Assembly (NCBI RefSeq): GCF_900115695.1
Contig: NZ_FOXK01000005.1
Span: 186,001 to 250,000 of the forward strand
DNA length: 64,000 nucleotides
Direction: 5' to 3'
DNA from: Ectopseudomonas toyotomiensis
GTDB lineage: Bacteria > Pseudomonadota > Gammaproteobacteria > Pseudomonadales > Pseudomonadaceae
The notes beneath the pieces were generated by a model. It saw only the letters and a list, made by a program, of their open reading frames with translations. It was not told the DNA's origin and searched no databases. Shown here piece by piece: positions 58,173 through 64,000 of this stretch (positions are counted from its first letter, which is position 1; each line of letters begins with the position of its first letter). A program made the translations under genes and the position numbers.

Positions 58173-59546
58173 GTGAAAATCATCATTCTCGGCGCCGGCC
58201 AAGTGGGCGGCACCCTGGCCGAACACCTGGCCAGCGAGGCCAACGACATCACCGTGGTCGACACCGATGGTGATCGCCTGCGCGACCTTGGCGACCGCCT
58301 GGACATCCGCACCGTTCAGGGCAAGGGCTCCTTCCCCACCGTGCTGCGCCAGGCCGGCGCTGACGATGCCGACATGCTGGTGGCGGTGACCAACAGCGAC
58401 GAAGTCAACATGATGGCCTGTCAGGTGGCCTACACCCTGTTCCACACGCCGACCAAGATCGCCCGGGTACGCGAGGCGGCCTACCTGACCCGTGAGGCGC
58501 TGTTCGACAACGAAGCGATTCCGGTCGACGTGCTGATCAGCCCCGAGCAGGTGGTGACCAACTACATCAAGCGCCTGATCGAATACCCTGGCGCCCTGCA
58601 GGTGATCGACTTCGCCGAAGGCAAGGCGCAGCTGGTGGCGGTCAAGGCCTACTACGGCGGCCCGCTGGTGGGCCAGCAACTGCGCCAGTTGCGCCAGCAC
58701 ATGCCCAACGTCGACACGCGCGTCGCGGCGATCTTCCGCCGCAACCGGCCGATCATGCCCAAGGGCGACACCGTGATTGAGGCCGATGACGAGGTGTTCT
58801 TCATCGCCGCCAAGGCCCACATCCGCGCAGTGATGAGCGAGATGCGCCGCCTCGAGGACAGCTACAAGCGCGTGGTGATCGCTGGCGGCGGCAATATCGG
58901 CGAACGCCTGGCCGAGGCCATCGAAAGCCGCTACCAAGTGAAGATCATCGAGATGAACCCGGCGCGCTGCCGCTACCTGTCGGAGAACCTCGACAGCACC
59001 ATCGTACTGCAGGGCAGTGCCTCGGATCGCGACCTGCTGGTGGAAGAGAACATCAACGATGCCGACATCTTCCTCGCCCTGACCAACGACGACGAGGCCA
59101 ACATCATGTCGTCGCTGCTGGCCAAGCGCCTGGGTGCGCGCAAGGTGATGACCATCATCAACAACCCGGCCTATGTCGACCTGGTGCAGGGCGGCGAGAT
59201 CGACATCGCCATCAGCCCGCAGCTGGCCACCATCGGCACCCTGCTGACCCACGTGCGCCGCGGCGATATCGAAAGCGTGCATAGCCTGCGCCGCGGCGCA
59301 GCCGAGGCGCTGGAGGTGATCGCCCATGGCGATGCCAAATCGAGCAAGGTGATCGGCCGCGCCATCGAAGACATCGCCCTGCCACCCAGCACCACCATCG
59401 GCGCCATCATCCGCGACGAACAGGTGCTGATCGCCCACGACGACACGGTGATCGAGTCCGGCGACCACGTGATCCTGTTCCTGGTCGACAAGAAGTACAT
59501 CCGCGACGTCGAGCGCCTGTTCCAGGCCGGGTTGACGTTTTTCTGA
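58173..59546 (+). CDS. trkA: Trk potassium uptake regulatory protein TrkA
   Basis: The protein has 457 residues from a GTG at 58173 with ACGGAG upstream. It has two RCK units, each with an NAD-binding Rossmann motif: GAGQVGG near the start and GGGNIGE near residue 233. Each is followed by a TrkA-C ligand domain. It gates the TrkH/TrkG K+ channel from the cytoplasmic face. The open frame runs back into rsmB in another frame, so the GTG is set by the Rossmann motif position. It closes the def-fmt-rsmB-trkA set. Confidence 0.96.
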   Translation: MKIIILGAGQVGGTLAEHLASEANDITVVDTDGDRLRDLGDRLDIRTVQGKGSFPTVLRQAGADDADMLVAVTNSDEVNMMACQVAYTLFHTPTKIARVREAAYLTREALFDNEAIPVDVLISPEQVVTNYIKRLIEYPGALQVIDFAEGKAQLVAVKAYYGGPLVGQQLRQLRQHMPNVDTRVAAIFRRNRPIMPKGDTVIEADDEVFFIAAKAHIRAVMSEMRRLEDSYKRVVIAGGGNIGERLAEAIESRYQVKIIEMNPARCRYLSENLDSTIVLQGSASDRDLLVEENINDADIFLALTNDDEANIMSSLLAKRLGARKVMTIINNPAYVDLVQGGEIDIAISPQLATIGTLLTHVRRGDIESVHSLRRGAAEALEVIAHGDAKSSKVIGRAIEDIALPPSTTIGAIIRDEQVLIAHDDTVIESGDHVILFLVDKKYIRDVERLFQAGLTFF

Positions 59547-59548
59547 GT

Positions 59549-59565
59549 CCCGGATTTCATCCGGG
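59549..59565. repeat. Small REP-type hairpin after trkA
   Basis: CCCGGAT-TTC-ATCCGGG lies 2 bp after the trkA stop codon and is followed by CTACG. This is a frequent Pseudomonas intergenic hairpin and may protect or end the trkA mRNA. Confidence 0.6.
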
Positions 59566-59580
59566 CTACGACTGACCCTC

Positions 59581-59711
59581 TTCTAACGATTTCAAAGTCT
59601 CGCGAGCTAGAGCAATGCAAGGCAAAAACAGGCGAGGACGCGGAGTGTACGAGCAGTACATGAGCAGTCCGAGCCTGTTTTTAACGCAGCAGTGCCGACG
59701 CGCAGCAGACT
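59581..59711. repeat. Palindromic repeat, copy B of the two-copy structured family
   Basis: The core reads AAAACAGGC pairing with GCCTGTTTT, GGAC with GTCC, and a central TGTAC-5 nt-GTACA. It aligns without gaps to copy A (275-412) over about 66 bases, and base changes fall in matched pairs. The left outer arm (TTCTAACGATTTCAAAGTCT) is present. The right side keeps only AGACT before the ribosome binding site of the TPR gene, so the element appears truncated or fused to that leader. Confidence 0.72.
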
Positions 59712-59721
59712 GGGAGCCGAG

Positions 59722-60036
59722 ATGAGCACCGAGGCACTGGAAAAGATGCTGGCCAAGGGCATGGACAACGCCCTGCTGCGCTTCGGCCTGGGCAAGGCCC
59801 ATCTGGATGGTGGTAACGCCACCCAGGCGGCCGAGCACCTGCAACGCTGCGTAGAGTTCGACCCCACCTATTCAGCGGCCTGGAAGCTGCTGGGCAAGGC
59901 GCTGCAGGCCGAGGGAGACCACGACGGCGCGCGGCAGGCCTGGCAGCAGGGCATTGCCGCGGCACAGGCCAAGGGCGACAAGCAGGCCGAGAAGGAAATG
60001 ACCGTGTTTCTGCGCAAGCTGGACAAGCAACGCTGA
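59722..60036 (+). CDS. Small TPR-repeat protein
   Basis: The protein has 104 residues: MSTEALEKMLAKGMDNALLRFGLGKAHL, then two tetratricopeptide-like units (QAAEHLQRCVEFDPTYSAAW and LLGKALQAEGDHDGARQAW). TPRs mediate protein contacts; the partner is unknown. GGGAG precedes the ATG at 59722. Its leader is formed by the edge of repeat copy B, and it is followed by a hairpin of two inverted REP units. Confidence 0.85.
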   Translation: MSTEALEKMLAKGMDNALLRFGLGKAHLDGGNATQAAEHLQRCVEFDPTYSAAWKLLGKALQAEGDHDGARQAWQQGIAAAQAKGDKQAEKEMTVFLRKLDKQR

Positions 60037-60042
60037 TCGACT

Positions 60043-60102
60043 CGGTGCGCACGGCGCACCCTACAGTTCGCAACGGTGTTGTAGGGTGCGCCGTGCGCAC
60101 CG
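60043..60102. repeat. Perfect 23-bp inverted pair of GTAGGGTGCGCC repeats
   Basis: The 23 bases at 60080-60102 (TGTAGGGTGCGCCGTGCGCA start) are the exact complement of 60043-60065, around a 14-base loop. The pair lies between the convergent TPR and aminotransferase genes and could serve as their shared terminator. An identical single unit lies at 63171-63193, and a variant at 52169-52192. Confidence 0.85.
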
Positions 60103-60154
60103 AATTGGCGAAGGGCTTCGACTTTCACGCTGAAGCCCATTGCAGCGGTTCGCC

Positions 60155-61531
60155 TCAAAGCACCTCACTCGCCACCGCATCCACCGCCGCCTTGGCGATA
60201 CCCACCACTTCATCCGCTTCGGCGCGGGTCAGCACCAACGGCGGGGCGAAGCCGAGGATGTCGCCGTGCGGCATGGCGCGGGCGATCATGCCGCGCTCCA
60301 GGCAGGCAGCGGAAACCCGCGGACCGACCTTGAGCGCCGGGTCGAATGGCGTGCGCGCCTCCTTGTCGGCCATGAACTCCAACGCGGCGAGCATGCCGAC
60401 ACCACGCACTTCACCTACCAGCGGATGGCCTTCGAAGGTCTGGCGCAGTTGCTGGTTGAGGTAGGCGCCGACGTCGGCGGCGTTGGCAGAGATATTTTCC
60501 TTTTCGAGAATATCCAGGTTGGCCAGCGCAGCGGCGGCGCAGATCGGATGGCCGGAGTAGGTCCAGCCATGGCCCATGGCGCCGTCACGGCTGGAGGCCT
60601 CATCGATCACGTTCCACACCTTCTCGCCGACAATCACCGCCGACAGCGGCGCGTAGGCACTGGTCAGGCCCTTGGCGGTGGTGATCAGGTCCGGCTGCAT
60701 GCCGAACATCTGGCTGCCCATCGGCGTGCCCAGACGGCCGAAGGCGCAGACCACTTCGTCGGCGATCAACAGAATGTCGTACTTGGCCAGCACGGCCTGG
60801 ATCGCCTGCCAGTAACCGGTGGGCGGGACGATGATGCCGCCGGTGCCCATCACCGGCTCACCGATGAAAGCGGCCACGGTCTCCGGGCCTTCGGCCAGGA
60901 TCAGACGCTCCAGATCCTCGGCGCAGTGGCGCACGAAAGCCGCTTCGTCCATGCCGGTCGGTGCCTTGTAGAAGTGCGGGCAGGCGGCGTGTTTGATGTC
61001 CGCGTGAGGCAGGTCGAAGTGCTGATGGAAGCTGGCCAGGCCGGTGAGGCTGCCGGTCATGATGCCCGAGCCGTGGTAGCCGCGCTGGCGGGAGATGATC
61101 TTCTTCTTCGCCGGGCGACCGAGCACGTTGTTGTAGTAACGCACCAGCTTGATCTGGGTCTCGTTGGCGTCCGAACCGGACAGGCCGTAGTAGACCTTCT
61201 TCATGCCCTTGGGCGCCCAGTCGATGATGCGCGCCGACAGCTCGATGATGGCCTCGGTCGAGTGACCCACGTAGGTGTGGTAGTAGGCCAGTTCCTTGGC
61301 CTGCTTGTAGATCGCCTCGGCCACCTCGGTGCGGCCGTAGCCGATGTTCACGCAGTACAGGCCGGCAAAGGCGTCGAGCAGCTCGCGGCCTTCATGATCC
61401 TGAATGCGGATGCCCGAGGCGCCGGTGATGATACGGCCCTTGAGCGCGCCGCTGGCGTGGTCATGGGCGTGGGTGGACGGGTGCATGAAGTGGGCACGGT
61501 CCTGCTCGAACAGCTCGTCGTAATGGCTCAT
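60155..61531 (-). CDS. Class III PLP-dependent aminotransferase (omega-amine/GABA type)
   Basis: From the ATG at 61531 with GGAGG upstream the protein has 458 residues. The PLP lysine is K287 (LITTAKGLTSAY) and the Asp contacting the ring nitrogen is D258 (LLIADEVV). YYGLSGSDANETQIKLVRYY is shared with polyamine:pyruvate and omega-amino acid:pyruvate transaminases. It lies 20 bp after a succinate-semialdehyde dehydrogenase-type gene on the same strand, suggesting catabolism of GABA, putrescine or another omega-amine. The exact amine is not settled by the sequence. Confidence 0.9.
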   Translation of the reverse strand: MSHYDELFEQDRAHFMHPSTHAHDHASGALKGRIITGASGIRIQDHEGRELLDAFAGLYCVNIGYGRTEVAEAIYKQAKELAYYHTYVGHSTEAIIELSARIIDWAPKGMKKVYYGLSGSDANETQIKLVRYYNNVLGRPAKKKIISRQRGYHGSGIMTGSLTGLASFHQHFDLPHADIKHAACPHFYKAPTGMDEAAFVRHCAEDLERLILAEGPETVAAFIGEPVMGTGGIIVPPTGYWQAIQAVLAKYDILLIADEVVCAFGRLGTPMGSQMFGMQPDLITTAKGLTSAYAPLSAVIVGEKVWNVIDEASSRDGAMGHGWTYSGHPICAAAALANLDILEKENISANAADVGAYLNQQLRQTFEGHPLVGEVRGVGMLAALEFMADKEARTPFDPALKVGPRVSAACLERGMIARAMPHGDILGFAPPLVLTRAEADEVVGIAKAAVDAVASEVL

Positions 61532-61551
61532 GGGTAATCCTCCGGATGGGC

Positions 61552-63015
61552 TCAGTAGCGCTGGCCCTGGTGATGAATGCAGAAGTACTTGGTTTCGACG
61601 AAGGGCTCGAAGCCTTCCGTGCCGCCCTCGCGGCCGAGGCCTGAGGCTTTCATGCCACCGAATGGGATCGGGTGGCCGGTGAACTTGGTGCCGTTGACCG
61701 CCACCATGGCGTGGTCGAGGCGGCGGATCAGCGGGTGGACGACGTCCACGCGGTTGGAACAAATGTAGGCGGCCAGACCGTATTCGGTGTCATTGGCCAT
61801 GGCCACGGCTTGCTCCAGGGTGTCGAAAGCGCGCACACCGGCGATAGGGGCGAAGTTCTCCTCGCGGTAGATGCGCATGCTATCGGTAACGTCGGCCAAC
61901 AGCGTCGGCTGCCAGAACCAGCCGCCCAGCGCATGGGGCTCGCCTCCGGCCAGCAGGCGCGCGCCCTGTTCGATGGCATCGGCAACCCGGGCAGCTGTTA
62001 CGTCCAACGCAGCCTGGTGCATCAGCGGACCGATCTGGTTGCGCGCGTCATGGCCAGGGCCGACGCGCAGGTCGCGCACGGCCTTGGCGAAGCGCTGTAG
62101 AAATTCTTCGTACACCGGTCGCTCGACCAGAATGCGGTTGGCGGCGCAGCAGTCCTGGCCAGAGGTCTGGAACTTGGCATCCAGCGCCACCTGCACGGCG
62201 TGATCCAGGTCGGCGTCGGCGCAGACGATCAGCGGCGCGTTGCCACCCAACTCCAGCGCCACTTTCTTCACATCCTCAGCGGCAGCCTGCAGCACCAGCT
62301 TGCCGACGCGGGTCGAGCCGGTGAAGCTAACCGAGCGCACCCGCGTGTCCTTCACCAGGGTTTCCATGGCCATCTGCGGCTCGCCCAACACCACATTGAA
62401 CACGCCAGCCGGCAAGCCGGCTTCCTCGGCTAGTTGCGCCAGGGCAAAGGCTGAATAGGGCGTCTCGTGCGCTGGTTTGACCACCACGGTGCAGCCAGCC
62501 GCCAACGCTGCAGCGGCCTTGCGGGTGATCATCGCGCTGGGGAAGTTCCAGGGCGTGAGCAGGGCGCAAACGCCGACCGGCTCCTTCAGCGTACCGAGCT
62601 GGGCACCGGGGATATGACTGGGAATGGTCTGGCCGTAGAGCCGGCGCGCCTCCTCGGCGAACCAGGGGATGAAACTGGCGGCGTAGCGGATCTCGCCACG
62701 GGCTTCGGCCAACGGCTTGCCCTGTTCCTGACTGAGGATGCGCGCCAGATCTTCCTGATGCTGCAGGATCAGCTCGGCCCAGCGCCGCAGCAACGCCGCG
62801 CGGGTTTCCAGGCTCTGCTCGCGCCAGTCGGCGAGCGCGCGCTGGGCGGCGTCCACCGCGGCGACGATCTGCGTCTGACCAAGCATCGGCACATGGCCGA
62901 TCACACTCTGGTCGGCCGGGTTGTGCACGGCGATGCTGGCGCCGTCGTCACTGTGCAGCCAGTGACCGTCGACGTAGCACAGCGATTTGAACAGCAGGGG
63001 ATGGTCGAGGGGCAT
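61552..63015 (-). CDS. gabD: NAD(P)+-dependent succinate-semialdehyde dehydrogenase family protein
   Basis: This 487-residue aldehyde dehydrogenase has catalytic Cys289 (SGQDCCAANR) and general base Glu255 (ALELGGNAPLIV). The cofactor part is TPWNFPSAMITRKAAAALAAGCTVVVKPA and FTGSTRVGK. The order GQDCC resembles GabD proteins with a nearby second cysteine; here the two are adjacent. It oxidises succinate semialdehyde to succinate, taking the product of the neighbouring aminotransferase. ATG at 63015 is the first gene of the pair. Confidence 0.88.
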   Translation of the reverse strand: MPLDHPLLFKSLCYVDGHWLHSDDGASIAVHNPADQSVIGHVPMLGQTQIVAAVDAAQRALADWREQSLETRAALLRRWAELILQHQEDLARILSQEQGKPLAEARGEIRYAASFIPWFAEEARRLYGQTIPSHIPGAQLGTLKEPVGVCALLTPWNFPSAMITRKAAAALAAGCTVVVKPAHETPYSAFALAQLAEEAGLPAGVFNVVLGEPQMAMETLVKDTRVRSVSFTGSTRVGKLVLQAAAEDVKKVALELGGNAPLIVCADADLDHAVQVALDAKFQTSGQDCCAANRILVERPVYEEFLQRFAKAVRDLRVGPGHDARNQIGPLMHQAALDVTAARVADAIEQGARLLAGGEPHALGGWFWQPTLLADVTDSMRIYREENFAPIAGVRAFDTLEQAVAMANDTEYGLAAYICSNRVDVVHPLIRRLDHAMVAVNGTKFTGHPIPFGGMKASGLGREGGTEGFEPFVETKYFCIHHQGQRY

Positions 63016-63170
63016 GGCGATGTCTCCGGGCCGATGGGCATGGGAGACATGCTAGGGAAGGGTGGCTTGGCGTTTTTTCCAAGCCGGTGCGGCGTGACAG
63101 CAGTTTTTTCTGAAGGTGATCGGCGAACAGGCGGTTTTTCTGCTCACATCCGAAACCGCCGTGCTCCTTC

Positions 63171-63193
63171 TGTAGGGTGCGCCGTGCGCACCG
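63171..63193. repeat. Single GTAGGGTGCGCC repeat unit
   Basis: It is identical over 23 bases to the right arm of the inverted pair at 60080-60102. It lies in the 204-bp gap between the yhhQ stop and the gabD start. Confidence 0.8.
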
Positions 63194-63219
63194 CTGCCCC
63201 CGGATTGCTAAGGTTTGAC

Positions 63220-63870
63220 TCAGGCGGTAGCGGTGCGCTGCGGCAACGCCCGCACGATGGCGCTGAGTAGCATGCCGTACAGCGGCACGAAGAGGATCAG
63301 GCTGATGGCCAGCTTGATCACGTAGTCCACCGTGGCGATCTCTACCCAGTTGGCGGCCATGAAGGGATCGTCGCTGCGCCAGAAGGCCACCGAGAAGAAC
63401 AGGAAGGTATCGAGCAGGTTGCCGAAGATGGTCGAGGCCGTCGGCGCGACCCACCACTGGCGCATCTTGCGCAGGCGGTCGAACACCTGGATATCGAGCA
63501 ACTGGCCGAAGGCGTAGGCCAGGAAGCTGGCCACGGCGATACGGAAGACGAACAGGTTGAAGTCGCCCAGCGTCGCCAGGCCGCCAAAAGCACCTTCGTG
63601 AAACAGCACAGACACCACATAGGAGGCGACCAGCGCAGGCAGCATCACCCGGGCGATCACCACGCGTGCGGCATGCTTGCCGATCAGACGCACGGTGAGG
63701 TCGGTGGCCAGGAAGATGAACGGAAAGCTGAACGCACCCCAGGTGGTATGCCAGCCGAACAGGGTGATCGGCAGCTGCACCAGGTAGTTGCTGGCGATGA
63801 TGATGAGGATATGGAAAGCGATCAGGCCGGCCAGCACGGGCCGACTGACCGACGCAGGAATCAGGGTCAT
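63220..63870 (-). CDS. yhhQ: Queuosine precursor transporter (YhhQ family)
   Basis: From the ATG at 63870 the protein has 216 residues: six membrane segments with NYLVQLPITLFGWHTTWGAFSFPFIFLATDLTVRLIGK, VLFHEGAF and TIFGNLLDTFLFF. YhhQ imports 7-cyano-7-deazaguanine or preQ1-type precursors of tRNA queuosine. The frame begins at an earlier ATG (63888), but that codon lies inside the aptamer tail. The AAAAGGA site (63878-63884) fits the ATG at 63870. This start choice puts the ribosome binding site inside the riboswitch-like structure listed next. Confidence 0.92.
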   Translation of the reverse strand: MTLIPASVSRPVLAGLIAFHILIIIASNYLVQLPITLFGWHTTWGAFSFPFIFLATDLTVRLIGKHAARVVIARVMLPALVASYVVSVLFHEGAFGGLATLGDFNLFVFRIAVASFLAYAFGQLLDIQVFDRLRKMRQWWVAPTASTIFGNLLDTFLFFSVAFWRSDDPFMAANWVEIATVDYVIKLAISLILFVPLYGMLLSAIVRALPQRTATA

Positions 63871-63877
63871 GTCGATG

Positions 63878-63911
63878 TCCTTTTTCATGAAGTGGGGTGA
63901 GGGAACCCACT
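63878..63911 (-). promoter_or_regulatory. Candidate preQ1-I riboswitch controlling yhhQ translation
   Basis: The 34-base minus-strand leader (63911 to 63878) is AGTGGG, a 9-base loop TTCCCTCAC, CCCACT, then TCATGAAAAAGGA. The first and third parts make a 6-bp P1. Loop TCC can pair with tail GGA to make the pseudoknot P2 that traps the Shine-Dalgarno. The ACCC after the loop and the A-rich tail match the preQ1-I plan, and the length is the classic 34 bases. The gene downstream transports the ligand's pathway. No alignment was run. Confidence 0.75.
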
Positions 63912-64000
63912 GCCGCAGCCGGCATGACCGCGAGCGGCGCGCATTCTAGCGCGTTGTTGACCCGCGGGATAGGTTTTCCCGCAGATGTTCAGACCGCCCG

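Noticed and set aside
63871-63888. YhhQ start at the ATG at 63888
   Set aside because: That ATG has no Shine-Dalgarno before it and lies within the riboswitch-like tail; AAAAGGA is correctly spaced for the ATG at 63870.

Overview
This window comes from a high-GC Pseudomonas chromosome, probably of the mendocina/oleovorans/alcaliphila type; that lineage is inferred from gene content and repeat style, not measured. The genus call rests on trpI divergent from trpBA, on the run tsaC-dprA-LysM-def-fmt-rsmB-trkA, and on a betC/LysR/SulP choline-sulfate locus beside aroE-hemF-qor. In P. aeruginosa this neighbourhood lies close to oriC (from memory). No rRNA, tRNA, CRISPR array, integrase or intact insertion sequence was seen.

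Region 1 (1-22567, all minus strand) is a complete type VI secretion system. In transcription order it reads tssA, tssB, tssC, tssE, a PAAR-metallopeptidase effector, a lipoprotein (probable immunity), tssF, tssG, tssH/clpV, a sigma-54 activator, a 44-residue lipoprotein, an FHA protein, tssJ, tssK, tssL, tssM, a PP2C phosphatase and a Ser/Thr kinase. A 138-bp palindromic repeat follows, then a vgrG cut by the window edge. Apart from the effector pair this is the order of the P. aeruginosa H2-T6SS. The effector pair sits inside the core operon, is lower in GC, and looks like a modular cargo insertion. Upstream of tssA, an AT-rich 434-bp region holds four TGCGCA-type boxes at exact 12-bp spacing.

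Region 2 (23002-33546) holds a hexose-6-phosphate mutarotase, a divergent TRAP transporter (dctQM and dctP) followed by a Cache-domain histidine kinase and NarL-type regulator, and a thioesterase. Next come a putative sigma-54-driven set of envelope genes (small membrane protein, UPF0391 protein, Ivy-type lysozyme inhibitor), a SpmA/SpmB-like membrane protein and a lipoprotein.

Region 3 (33836-43473) holds an epimerase, dodecin, trpI/trpBA, a SulP transporter, an SDR, a DkgB-like reductase with a divergent LysR regulator, and pbpG.

Region 4 (43586-48728) is a choline-O-sulfate module: LysR regulator, choline sulfatase, choline-binding protein and SulP permease.

Region 5 (48751-60036) is conserved housekeeping: aroE, hemF, qorA, tsaC, dprA, a LysM protein, def, fmt, rsmB, trkA and a TPR protein.

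Region 6 (60155-64000) has a class III aminotransferase plus succinate-semialdehyde dehydrogenase pair and a YhhQ-type queuosine-precursor transporter. The transporter's leader has the size and shape of a preQ1-I riboswitch. REP-like hairpins punctuate regions 4-6.
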